From Lasioglossum baleicum (taxonomy: Eukaryota > Arthropoda > Insecta > Hymenoptera > Halictidae): a stretch of DNA of 64,000 nucleotides. The notes under the pieces are model-generated. The model searched no databases. It saw only the letters and a list, made by a program, of their open reading frames with translations, and was not told the DNA's origin. Both the position numbers and the translations under genes were made by a program. The stretch spans positions 1,426,001 through 1,490,000 of the forward strand of contig NC_134930.1 of NCBI RefSeq assembly GCF_051020765.1. The letters are read 5' to 3'. This document shows, one piece after another, positions 31,375 through 41,997 of this stretch (positions are counted from its first letter, which is position 1; each line of letters starts with the position of its first letter).

Positions 31375-31863
31375 TGTTCGAGATTCAAAGTAAGAAGTTT
31401 ACCGGTCGATGCGAGACACGGATAAACACCGCGCGACACTTGGTTTTTACGTCGAGTCAGCGGTGCGTAGAGCCCGCTGTTATTGTTTCAACGTTCGTAA
31501 CGTCTCGCATCGACCGTAAATCACCTTACTTTGAATTTCGAAACAATCGATTCGATGAGCGATCCACGCCAATCGCGTGACACCACCTCGGCCGACGCGA
31601 CGGTTATTTAGAGACCCTCCTGCGTCGGAGGAGTCATTCCTCGCGATACCTCACATGTAACCAGCATCCAAGTTTCTTTGTATTATCGCGCCTTGCTCGA
31701 ACGACAAATAAAAGTGAATTGTCACCTTCAAGACTTTCAATTACTCAATCTATTCTCGCGAGTTTCCTCGTTCGTATCATTTTCCCGGTCTCTTGTCTCC
31801 GCGCGCCCAAATCTGGGCGATCCCGGCGCCCCGGCATTTCCATCTAAAGTCGAAGCCGAAACA
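31375..31863 (+). repeat. BEL-2 3' LTR
   Basis: 489 bp; partner of 24827-25315, followed by ATATT. Confidence 0.93.
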
Positions 31864-32210
31864 ATATTTGTAATAAAAATGTTATTATCTTTGTTAATCA
31901 GAATTATTGTATAGATTTTTCTGTGTGGTTGTTTATGGATTATATAATAGTTATTAGTAACATTGTAAAATATAATACTTATTATTGTTTGTGAATATTT
32001 GTAATTTTTTAAATAAGGCAGTAATAACAGATTTTTGTTACTTCATTAAATGTCATAAAATTCATTCCTTCATTCAAACACACTCTCGTTTGAAAGCCTG
32101 AACAGCCAGTTTTCAAATATTATTAATTATTCACACGAGTTTTCAGATATTTCCGGTGGTGTGACAAAAAAATGTTTCCTACAAAAAGTAATCAGTATAC
32201 AGTCTTCTAC

Positions 32211-34065
32211 TGTTACGGATGACGAACAGGTGTTCAATATCATCTCTGGCAGGAACCGTCCTAGATAAACGAACAGAGCTACCCTAGATAAATCTACATA
32301 ACTGTTTAGGTTACTGTTGAGGATTGCTCGTGGTCGATCAGTCCCGAGCTTCCCGTATACTTGCACGTAGTGTGCCAACTAATTTTGTTCGTCTCGAAGG
32401 ACCACTCCCCACAAAGGGAAGAACTAAGTTGAAATGCGTTGTAAACAGTGTACTTTATTGCTAAGCTAAGTGAGAATTCGACTGCCGCTACAAGGTTTCT
32501 AGAGAGAGGTGCTACTAAATCAACAGTCGGGAAGAATCTGAGAAAATCTTGATGTATCTTCCTCGTGTTCGCCTCGTCCTGAAGTTTGTCTCCTTCCAGC
32601 TTCCTTTTCCTTGGCCAATAGGAAAATTGGGATCCTTCAGCTGGACGTTGATTAGTCGGGTGGCCCGTCTTCGATTGCAGTTCGATGGTAATTCGTGGTG
32701 GAGGTGCCTCAATAGTGCGCGCACGAGAGAGGGGTACACACGAGGGCGAAAGCCCGCCAAAACAAGGGTCGTGGGACCGAGCGAGAGAGAGGTCCGAGGG
32801 AGTCCCAAGAGGTCCTTGACTGAGAATTACGACTTCCTGTCCTCGACCGATTCGAGACTTTGACTGTCTATTTATGAGAAATTGGAGAAGCTCCTCCAAG
32901 AGGTTGCGTGACTTTACCCAAATTCCTCGATTAGTCTCGCCCATCTGGTTTCATCAAGGAACTCCGTGGAAACCTCTTGTTTCCCTACTTATGCTAAGCC
33001 TAAGCGCTTACATATCTCTAAACAGTTACTTTAGGGCCCAAACGTACGCACGACCAACTGGTTGTTAACAAAATACGAATGTTCACTTGAAGGGTACTGA
33101 CAAGTACCACCTGTCATTGCAGAGCTATACCGGGTGGTTCACGAGAAACAGGCCACCTAAATAGCTCCGTTAGGATTAGAGATAGAAGAAAATGTTAGAG
33201 AGAAAAGTTGTACTGTTAAAGGGGGCAAATATGGTGATATAAAAAAATGTTCCGATTATAGTCGTTTTCAAGGTCTTCTGAAGGTCTTCTTATATAAGCC
33301 CTTCCATTTCTACTCTCGTGGGCCAGTACTGTCGTAATCACGAATCGTGTCGCGTCGTGCTGCATCTCGGAAGTCAACTACCAGTGAGATCGGGCTAAAG
33401 TTCCCTTCGAATCAAGTTTAACCTTATAGATTCTGCGAGTTCGGTGTAAAATCTATTAGGCAGTGATAAGGTTACTCCGAGACCCCCGCATTGCCAGCGC
33501 GTCAACACCGTGCATCTTATTGTTAGTTTAGGTAATATCATCTTTCAATTCTTTCTATCCTAAATTCAATCCATTCGCGACAATTACACAATTGTAATAC
33601 GAATTCTTATAGTCAGAATATATTTGTGTTCTTTGATAATTAACGCAAATTCATTAAACCCATAATTGTTGTCCAATATCCTAATCAAGTAATTGAACGT
33701 CCCCACACGATACAATCTTACCGCTCGGATTGTATCAATTAAATTATATTAGTTACGAGGCTTCCTAATTATCCTAGCGACTCCCTGATTTCGCATCAGG
33801 TTCGTTTGCGACATTCCAATTGTCCAAACAGAGACTTATCCAACCTAGCGGCTCCCCAATTTCGTATTGGGTTCGTCCGCGTCGTTATACAACCTCCTAG
33901 CAGCTCCCTGATTTCGTATCGGGTTCGTCTGCGCGTCGTTCCTAGTGACTCCCCAATTTCGCATTGGGTTCGTCCGCGTACCTTGACTAACAAATTGATA
34001 CCATATTCCTAGGGTAACAACCCTTCGCCGGCCACTCGTGCTGTTCGCGGCCCTGGCTCGTAACA
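32211..34065. repeat. Solo LTR of an LTR retrotransposon, 1855 bp
   Basis: Starts TGTTACGGATGACG and ends GGCTCGTAACA, with CTAC at 32207-32210 and 34066-34069. TG/CA ends, a 4-bp duplication and no internal gene fit a solo LTR left by recombination. The sequence on both sides belongs to T6b. The open stretch at 32306-32944 (minus) resembles no known protein. Four hairpin units lie at 33776-33978. Confidence 0.7.
33776..33978 (+). repeat. Four 37-nt units, each with a TTCGY-loop hairpin
   Basis: Units of form CTAGYRRCTCCC, hairpin, then TTCGTYYGCG. The hairpins are at 33784-33800 (CCTGAT/ATCAGG), 33855-33871 (CCCAAT/ATTGGG), 33907-33923 (CCTGAT/ATCGGG) and 33952-33968 (CCCAAT/ATTGGG), each with loop TTCGC or TTCGT. 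Stem changes occur on both sides together, which preserves pairing; one unit has a single G-T pair. Confidence 0.78.
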
Positions 34066-34951
34066 CTACAAATCTCAGTACAAAAAAATTCAATATTTTT
34101 TTTTTTATTAAAAAATTGTGGTCACCTTGATTATTTATTTATAACTATATATTTTATACTCAATAGTGTTATAGCTGACGCCAAGACGAATCCAACGACA
34201 TATTTAATTTCGTTTTTATGTTTTGAAATAATGGTGAAATAGGCGTGAACAGCTAGAACGACGATGTGACTCACTGTGCGGAGCACAGTGGGGTATTTGG
34301 CCTGAAAAAGTGGAAAAAACTATTTCAGCGTTATTTGTAGGCTCAAGGTTACAATATTATATATCGTTGGATTCGTCTTAAGATCAGCTACAACATTATG
34401 AAATCCAAAATACATTTTAGTATTTAAAAAATCAAATTTACCTCAATTTTTTGAAAAAAAGTTTTTTTTTTAACTTTCATATATTGAAATTTGTAGACGT
34501 CCGAATACTGTTCCTCTTTTGTTGGAAACATTTTTTTCTCAGATTATCGAGAACCCCTGGAAAAGCGAGGCGGTAGTGGAATATTTGCACTATTATAACT
34601 TGAAAAATATTTAAGAAAAAAATATTTTATTATAGCGTTTTGGAAAGCTCTGAAAACAAGCTACAAGAGTATGCAATAAAAAATAGGGGTTTCTATTTGA
34701 GGAATTGAAGATGACCTTCACGTAATTTTCAAACGACCATCCAAGGTCAAATCAATGACACCATTTCGAAACCATACAACTTTTGTCTGAAACATTTTTC
34801 TCCAAAATGCTTAATTTCCAAGATATACGTCTGTTTCACTTTAAATGAGTCACCCGGTATATTATTCTCGCTGTTTCTTCAAAGATGGCAGTAGCAGTAC
34901 CCCGTTCGTGAAATTTCGAATTATAACACACATGCAAGGCAGTAGTGTATC

Positions 34952-35357
34952 CACCGACGAGATACTATTAAAGACTGCCAGCCCCTGTGTTATTCCGCGG
35001 GACGGGTAACCGGGCGCAACGGGCGCGGGGATAACGAGAAAGTTACAGTGATCTGATATACCACATCGCTAAAAGTTCTAAATAGTGCCAAAATAGTGCC
35101 AAAACATCGTCCGAAATATGGCGGAGAATGTAACATTTAATAATAATCGATATGGTTTCGTGATAATTCGCATTCTCACCGATGCATCGCGATGAGAATC
35201 TCCTCAGTGGTCTTCTTTACCGACAAAATGCTGTCGTTGGCCTTCTGTTTCTCTGGATGGAGCCAGAATATATCCTAGAGGGCGTAAGAAATACCGAAAA
35301 ATTCGAGTCCCGCCAACTCCCATAAGGCTGGCAGTCTTTAATAGTATCTCGTCGGTG
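34952..35357. mobile_element. MITE inside mariner leader, 406 bp
   Basis: CACCGACGAGATACTATTAAAG at the left pairs with its inverse ending at 35357; the inverted repeat extends over AGACTGCCAGCC. GTGTATC lies on both sides (34945-34951 and 35358-35364). The 7-bp duplication does not fix the superfamily. Confidence 0.72.
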
Positions 35358-35435
35358 GTGTATCTAACCTTAAATTTCAGTGTATGGTAGTTCACTTTAG
35401 TGTAAACAAAGTAATTTTTTCTTAGTTCTGAAAAT

Positions 35436-36459
35436 GTGTCTACTTTTGTGCCAAATAAAGTGTATTTGCGGGGAATTTTATTGCACTACTTTATTCAAAA
35501 GAAATCTGCAGCTGAAGCACATAGAATTCTTGTTGAGACTTATGGTGACAATGCTTTGTCGGATACGACATGCAGAGACTGGTTTCGACGCTTCAAAAAT
35601 AATGATTTTGAACTTGAGGATAAAGAACGTTCTGGCGCACCGAAAAAATTTGAAGACGAAAAGTTGGAGGAATTACTCGATCAAGACCGATGTCAGACGC
35701 TAGCAGAACTTGAAAAAACATTACAAGTAGATGAGTCAACTGTTTCAAAACGTTTAAAAGTTTTAGGAATGATCCAGAAGCAAGGACATTGGGTACCGTA
35801 TGAATTGAAGCCGAGAGACGTCGAACGGCGTTTTCTCACGTGTGTACTACTGCTTCAACGGCAGAAAAGAAAAGGTTTTTTGCACCGCATCGTGACTGGC
35901 GATGAAAAGTGGATACACTACGATAATCCAAAGCGTAGAAATTCGTGGGGTAAGCCCGGCCATGCATCAACATCGTCTGCAAAACCAAATATCCATGGTT
36001 CGAAGCTTCTTCTCTGTATTTGGTGGGATCAGCAGGGTGTAATTTATAATGAGCTGCTCAAACCGAATGAGACTATCACGGGGGAGCGCTATCGACTTCA
36101 ATTGATGCGTTTAAGTCGAGCCTTAAAAGAAAAACGGCCGCTATACGAGCAGAGACACGACAAAGTGATTTTGCTACATGACAACGCTCGGCCTCATGTT
36201 GCAAAACCAGTGAAAACCTACCTGGAAACGCCTACCCCACCCGCCGTATTCACCTGACATAGCCCCTTCTGATTTTCACCTATTCCGTTCGATGGCACAT
36301 GGCCTAGCTGACCAGCGCATTCATTCTTATGAAGAAGCTAAAACATGGATCGATTCTTGGATAGCCTCAAAAGACATGTCGTTTTTCCGACGCGGAATTC
36401 ATATACTACCAGAAAGATGGGAGAAAGTGGTCGCTAGTGATGGGCAATACTTTGAATGA
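35436..36459 (+). pseudogene. Mariner transposase, frameshifted
   Basis: A helix-turn-helix N-terminal half (YLRGILLHYFIQKKSAAEAH, then DESTVSKRLKVLG) is followed by a DD34D catalytic half: GDEKWIHYDN, LLHDNARPHVAK, and in another frame SPDIAPSDFHLF. The first frame runs 35436-36257; a one-base shift near 36235 moves the rest into a second frame that reaches GQYFE and TGA at 36457-36459. The first in-frame codons lack ATG: the ATG at 35434 is out of frame by two bases. All three catalytic Asp codons are still visible. Total length of about 340 codons is normal for mariner. Confidence 0.93.
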
Positions 36460-37204
36460 AATGTTTTTGTTCCTTATAATTTAAATAAAGCTTTTATTTT
36501 GTAAAAGAAACAGCGAGAACTTATTCAAGGTCCTATATAAGAACATTTGAAAATCATTACCATTAATTTTCTTCCGAAAATACATCAGAAATTCCTTCCT
36601 CGGATAATGTTTCTTTTACCACGTTTTTCATTTGAGGCCAAGCGTAGCCGAACGTGCGGGCGTACGCGAAACGCTGCTAAACGCTTAATATATTCGGATT
36701 TAAACTTTCTTGGCTTATAATCACGAATCTTTACCGAATGTAATGACACCAAAAAGAGCACGCAATCTCGCGCAATACTATAACAAAATTGTCAATAAAA
36801 TTTTGTAATCTTTAAAAAGCTTACAGAATGATTGGTAATATTCAAATATTAATAACTATACTAATTTAGATGATAACACAAAATAAAATCTATGCGTAAG
36901 TGCTCTGCATACCTACCTGAACAACTTTTGTAATACAAGAATTTACAGAATTTTCCTTCAAACACTTGAAAATCGCCAATGATCAGTCGCTGTCTTAGAG
37001 ACTGTTTAAGAACGCAAAGCGCTCCTTAAAATCTCTCGACTTTCGATGAAGTTTAGTACTTCACGGGTGTACAAATAGACAAAACAATATTGCAGCCTTA
37101 TTCTTCAGACCTTTAACTACAACAAACAACAAAAATTTTATGCCATACGCTAAAATTTAGAAATCGACTTTTTTCCACTTTTTCGGGCCAAATACCCCAC
37201 TGTG

Positions 37205-38095
37205 CGGCGCGGCGCGGCGGTGTACTTGAAAAGGTTGCTATAGCAATAGCAGACAAAAAACGCGCACGTGTTCATTGCATATAATACAAAATACAAGAAA
37301 TAAGAGAAGACCAAAAACTATTTATTTGATTTCCACCTCACACAATCTAAATAATAAATAATCATATATTTGCAAATAAGAAATAATAAATAGATCACTT
37401 TTGGAATTATTTAAATTACTTTTATTTAAATAAAAAGTTTAGTTATTATTAACTTCCCGATTTTATAGGGAAGTTACTGTAATGAACCCGAAAATCGAAA
37501 ATCGATTTTTTAGCAGATCTTCACGTTTCATGGTCTCATTGGAGTCATTTTAGACTATTTTCAGCAAAATGTTCGTATGTGTGTGTGTGTGCGCGTGTGC
37601 GTGTGCGTGTGCGTGTGTGTGTTATCACATTTTTCGTTAACGTTTTCAGAAAAAGTTACAACGCGATCAGGATTATGAATGATGCAATCGATGTGCCCCG
37701 CTGTAACTTAGAGCTGATTAGATTTTGGTCCATTTTGGTCAAGTAGTTTTTTAGTTTTTTTAGTTTTTTTCGAAAGAAGTTCATTCAACAATGCAATTTA
37801 TACGAGAGAACGGAAAGTTTCCACCGAAGAAACAAACGTAATTACACAAAAAATTTTTCAATTTTTTTTTGTACCTTGTAATGATGTTTCCGCTTACAAT
37901 AATCCAAAATTATCCCAATGCAAGAGTGAGTTAATCATCTCTACACCCGAGAATACACATTTCAAAGAATATCGATGAAAGTACAAAAAAAAATTTATAT
38001 TACAATCTTTAAAAAAACAATCAGTTCAAAACGAATTATTAACTGAGATTAAATTGAAAATTAATATAAACTATATGATAATTATTAATAACATT
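37205..38095. other. AT-rich spacer with hairpin and GT repeat
   Basis: Begins CGGCGCGGCGCGGCGG, a run of the Transib target motif. A perfect hairpin AACTTCCC/GGGAAGTT lies at 37451-37475, and a (GT)n tract at about 37578-37622. No gene seen. Confidence 0.5.
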
Positions 38096-39326
38096 TGTAA
38101 CAACCTGGTTTCGTCGTCACGTCGGAGACTTCCACTTCGTCCTTATAGCTCGCCGCTCCAGAGTCCGATGTTCGACGAGAGGAAAAATGTCGATGGGGAA
38201 CTGGACGTGGTACGCGGGTTTCGAAATAACGAGACAGGCGGTTTCACTGACATGCTCGCTGCCGGCGAGTTCGCGAACGCGGGTTTTCGGAATTCGGTCT
38301 TCGCGAACGTTCACTCGGTAACCGCGACTTTCGGATACGGATGCGCGTAATTTTCTCGGGCGCGCACGTCGCGGTTTTCAGCTACGAAACGCGTTACTTT
38401 CTCGAACGCGGCTCGAACGGGTTTCGAGACAGGTAAACGGGAGAATCAGGACGGTCAGGAAAACCCTGCCCGAGTCAAGTCGGTCGGATATGCGACGTGG
38501 CGGTTCGCCATACGCCATAATCCTCTCGGGCGGTTCTACGGCGACGAGTGATGGTTCATCGTGCTCGTCGTTCGTTCTTGTCGGCGGTACGCCATAACAA
38601 GCTCGCTGGTGGTACACCTTGGCGAAAAAGAGTGACGGTACGTCGTGCTCTGACTATGCTACAGGAACAGGACGTTTTCGGGAAGAGAGGAGGGCTCCCT
38701 GCCTGAGTCGTGTCGGTCGGATTTCAACGTGGTGGTTCACCGTGCGTTTACGTCCTCTCAGGCGGTTCTACGGCGACGAGTGATGGTTCATCGTGCTCGT
38801 CGCTCGTTCTTGTCGGCGGTACGCCTTAACAAGGTGGCTGGTGGTACACCTTGGCCCTTCAGAGTGGCGGTACGCCGTACTCTACTGCGGTGGAACGTAG
38901 TTCGTCACCGGCGGAATGCCTCCATGGAACAGGAACACTGGTTAACAAGATGGCGGTACGCCGTATTCTGTTCGGTGGAACGTGGTTCTTCACCGGAAGG
39001 GATACTTACAGGAATACTAATGGGAACGATCCGCTCTGAGTCTCGTCTCAGCTAAGAAGGCCCTCCCGGGGTCGCGTAGCGGCTTTTATAGATGCGATGC
39101 TGGACTTCGCGAATGTTCTCGACGTTTCTCATACGCGTGGGGGAAACACTGTCGACTCGTTCCCATCGGTATGTGCTTCGTGGCGCGGTGGTCACGCGGC
39201 GCGGGGCGCGTATCGGTGGTGCGCGCCGGTTCGGTTCGGTCTAGTTCGGTTCGGTTTGGCTCGATTCGGCGCGCCTTGATACCCGGTTCTGCTAGTAACA
39301 GGCCTGCCCGGTGCAGGTCTGTTACA
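38096..39326 (-). repeat. gypsy-B 3' LTR, 1231 bp
   Basis: Starts TGTAACAACC and ends GGTCTGTTACA on the plus strand, next to a strong polypurine tract. It shares TAGCTCGCCGC and CTCGCTGCCNGCGAGTT with the presumed 5' LTR (46028-46612), but the two copies are much diverged. A 232-bp tandem duplication is visible: CGGTTCTACGGCGACGAG at 38531 and again at 38763. Confidence 0.65.
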
Positions 39327-39340
39327 CCCCCCTCCTCCTT
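39327..39340 (-). other. gypsy-B polypurine tract
   Basis: The minus strand reads AAGGAGGAGGGGGG directly before the LTR start TGTAACAGACC. Confidence 0.78.
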
Positions 39341-40040
39341 CGGAAAAAAGACGAGCGCGCGGCAGCGAGACTTTTTTATTAAACCAAAAATACTGAACTG
39401 GTAATCACAGAACTTAACAAACCATCTTATTGGTATATACATCTCGCAGGTACTCGTTTGTAACAATAACGTTATTCTCTAACTTATGGTTTACGTACAA
39501 AAATACTCTTTGGTCCCCGGTATCCCTCGGTAACCTGCTCTAAATTTAATCCTAACGTAAATAATACCCTATTGCTAGCAAGTGACAGGCAACAAAAATA
39601 CAATGCCTCGGAGGCAAAAGAGGAAAGTGAAAAAAAACGCGTACAACGTGTGTATGGCGGAGACTCGACTGCAAGGGAAGTGTCCCCGCTTTGCAAATAA
39701 CAAAAATTAACATGATTTTTACACTTTTCCCGGTCTATGCGGAGTTCGCAATGCCGGGAACACAGTGTGTGCACTTCATGAGAGCCGGCTCTTAAACTAC
39801 TACTATACCTACCGCGTCAGTGGAAAAGAAAACTAATCTAACGTCCTTAACCTACCGCATCCCGGTATGGGGTTTAGGGTCGCGGTGCGCGTTACCCCTT
39901 CTTCCAGCCGGCGCGTCCCGGTACGGGTTTGTGAGGCCGCGGTACGCGATGCCTCCTCCTGGTCTGGCACATCCCGGTACGGGTTTTCAAGGCCGCGGAA
40001 CGCGTTACCTTTCTGTGCATAGGCGCATCCCGGTACGGGG
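39341..40040 (-). other. gypsy-B 3' region with GC-rich tandem units
   Basis: No gene recognised at 39341-39855. Four imperfect units of about 50-60 bp lie at 39857-40065, each with ATCCCGGTACGGGTTT followed by GCGGTACGCGTTACC. CCCGGTACGGG can fold on itself. Confidence 0.6.
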
Positions 40041-41740
40041 TTAGAAGTCGCGGTACGCGTTACCTCTTACAAGCTCCCTTGACTGGCCGGTGCTGGTGTC
40101 CGCCGCTGGCATCGTTGAAAATGCAGCTTCCACCGCTCGTCCCCCAATTCCGCCAGGAATTGCTTGGTAGCGATGAGCGTCACCGGTACTTCCACCCGGC
40201 GTCCGGTCGGCAGTTGGGACCACCGCATCTCCCCGTTTCTGTGACGGCCCTGATACCGGATGGGCGATAGGGCCCTTGGCGCCCGTTGCCAGGGTGTCAC
40301 CGGGTGGCCATTGTTCCCTGGCCTCTCTTCCGTTGGGACCTCCGGGAAGGTGGTTCCGGCTGGCGGCTGGTAGTGCCGGCTCCTCCGCGTGTCCCTCCTC
40401 CCGCTGCCCTGCGTGGCGGTAGTCTCCAGCGGTGTTGGCGGTGGTAGTGCCGCTCCTCGTCGCCACTCGGAGACAGGCCATTTCTCCGAGTTCGGCCTGT
40501 ACGCCTGCCGAGGGTGGCGAAGCGGTGGCATTCTGGGTGCCACGGAGAGGCGCTCCAGCTCGCGCCAAATCGGGACCGGGAGGTCTACTGGGCCCGGTGG
40601 CAGCTTCCTTGGGTCCGGCCTCGTGCGGATCGTCGCTGGTCTGCCGTCTCGTGCCCCGAACAACGGGCCCTCCCGGGTCGGCGGTGGTGCCTCGACCGGG
40701 AGTGCCGGTGGTGGCGGCGGCGGTGCCTTCCGACCAATGTGTCAGCGGCGGTGGGGCGGAGCTGCGACTTCTCTTTGCCGGCCTCGCGTCTGGCTTCCCC
40801 TTCTTCCTGGGCTCGGTCGGTGGCCACCACGACGATGTGTTCGGTGGTGCGGGCAGGTTCTAGCACCCGGTGCTCCTCGATTGTGAGGGTCTTGTCCGAC
40901 CCTACTGATGAGCCGCTCGCATCTGAGTCCGACCGCGGTCGGATCTGCCCCCGTACCTTCGTCGGCCACCAGGGGACTGGCCGTATTGCCCGGGTGTCGT
41001 CAGTCATCCTGGCCTGGTCGTCGCCGGGTGCGCCAGTGAAGCCGACCGTTGCCGGAGTGCTACCCCTCTGCGGTCGTGTCGAGGATACGACCGGCCTTGG
41101 TCGCGTGGCGTTCCTGGTCGTCATTGCTTCCAGGTTTGGCGTCTCGGTGTCGGTGATCACTGTGGCTGGGATCGCCACTGGTGCCGCGTGTATTGACGTC
41201 GTGGCCACGACTGGCAGTGTCGGGGCCACGTCCGGTACCGCCGGCGCCGCCAGGGGTGGCATTGGCGCCTCATTGGGCGGCGCCCGGCCTGGAACCGGCT
41301 GTGCTGGTGCCGCGTCGGTCGTCGTCTGGTCCGTGTCCTGTGGCGGCTGGGCTGCGACCGGCGGCGTCGGGGTTGCAACCGGCGACGTCTGGGCAGCATC
41401 CGGCGGTGCTATGTTTTCGTCCAGCGTCATTGGCTGCGGAGCCAGGTGCTCCGGGGTGGCTGGCGTCCGCGGACGGTTGTCGTCGTCTCCGCGTACAGCG
41501 CGTGTAACTCCGCATAGAAGTCATCCTCCATGGCTTTTGGCTGCTGCGTCCTTCCGTGTGCTGGCTTAGGACAAAAATCAACACTCTCTATTACTCCCCT
41601 TGGTCGACCGCGTCGGCGTGTGGTCGGGGTGGCCGTGGTGACATCCGTCGGCGCCCCGTTCTGCTCCGCGGAGGCAGGTGGCCGTGGGCTATCACCGGCT
41701 CCCCCATCGTGACCTTCTGGGCCCCCCATCGGGTTCAGTC
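40041..41740 (-). pseudogene. gypsy-B GC-rich accessory region after integrase, function unknown
   Basis: On the minus strand, three overlapping open stretches follow integrase: about 41740-41427 (with an AT-hook-like RRRGRPRG), 41430-40585 (about 280 codons, Ala/Pro/Thr-rich, then acidic) and 40663-40067 (about 198 codons, Arg/Pro-rich, ending ELGDERWKLHFQRC). They lie in different frames. Composition suggests disordered protein. I see no signal peptide or membrane segment, so an envelope gene is not supported. The high GC keeps several frames open by chance, including long ones on the plus strand, so coding status is uncertain. Confidence 0.45.
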
Positions 41741-41944
41741 TCGGGTTTGAGGTCCTGCACGTGAATGTGCCGAATCCAGCGCCGGCTTGTGTCGCGTAAG
41801 TCAACGATTACTGGCGACACAATTCGGCTGACTGTATAAGGGCCGCTGTATTTCGGCGCTAGTTTGGCTGCAATACCCGCTCCCTTATCGGACAAAGTGT
41901 GTTCCTTTTTCCACACCGTGTCTCCGACCGCCGGTCTCCACTCT
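41692..41944 (-). pseudogene. pol: gypsy-B integrase C-terminal domain
   Basis: Reads AAKLAPKYSGPYTVSRIVSP and the VDLRDTS to HVQDLKP block typical of the SH3-like or chromo-adjacent end of Ty3 integrases. It is separated from the integrase core by a low-complexity TATA/ACCTA insertion (41945-42005) containing stops. Confidence 0.82.
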
Positions 41945-41997
41945 CTTCGGCGTAGGTTATAGTTTGCTATTATATTATAGTAGGCTATAGTTGTAGG

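Larger units (their letters stand above)
24827..31863 (+). mobile_element. BEL-2: BEL/Pao LTR retrotransposon with MITE insertion
   Basis: LTRs of 489 bp (24827-25315 and 31375-31863) start TGTTCGAG and end CCGAAACA. ATATT duplications lie at 24822-24826 and 31864-31868. By eye the LTRs differ at two sites (T/C near 24881 and G/A near 25073). The internal part is one Gag-Pol frame broken by TGA (28510-28512), TAG (29776-29778) and a hAT-type MITE (30022-30416). Removing the MITE and one copy of its target duplication keeps frame. Confidence 0.94.
31869..34278. mobile_element. T6b: Transib-type element ending at 34278, split by a solo LTR
   Basis: The right end is GACTCACTGTG at 34268-34278, followed by CGGAG. 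Read inversely, 34070-34278 and about 32130-32210 match the T6a part at 21697-21960, including the shared subterminal block (34160-34205). The left tip is not found; the given start is only the edge of BEL-2. Confidence 0.6.
34845..36540 (+). mobile_element. Mariner element, disrupted
   Basis: Inverted ends contain TTCTCGCTGTTTCTT at 34866-34880 and its inverse at 36504-36518. The exact tips are not certain. It encloses a mariner transposase gene and is itself interrupted by a MITE upstream of that gene. Confidence 0.7.
34284..37204. mobile_element. T7: Transib-type element carrying a mariner
   Basis: Ends are CACAGTGGGGTATTTGGCC and its inverse GGCCAAATACCCCACTGTG; the repeat continues through GAAAAAGTGGAAAAAA. 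Left flank is CGGAG (34279-34283) and right flank CGGCG (37205-37209), one mismatch. The subterminal block GTTGGATTCGTCTT at about 34365 is shared with T1 and T6. About 1.7 kb of it is an inserted mariner. Confidence 0.82.

Noticed and set aside
32306..32944. 212-codon minus-strand frame in the solo LTR as an LTR-encoded protein
   Set aside because: No conserved motifs, and it lies across a TG/CA-bounded LTR without other coding sequence.
40514..41569. 351-codon plus-strand frame opposite gypsy-B
   Set aside because: It lies opposite the GC-rich minus-strand region; high GC keeps several frames open. Its low-complexity Gly/Val/Ala composition looks like an antisense shadow.
40041..41740. Envelope gene of an endogenous retrovirus in gypsy-B
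   Set aside because: No signal peptide, cysteine pattern, cleavage site or membrane segment is visible in any frame.
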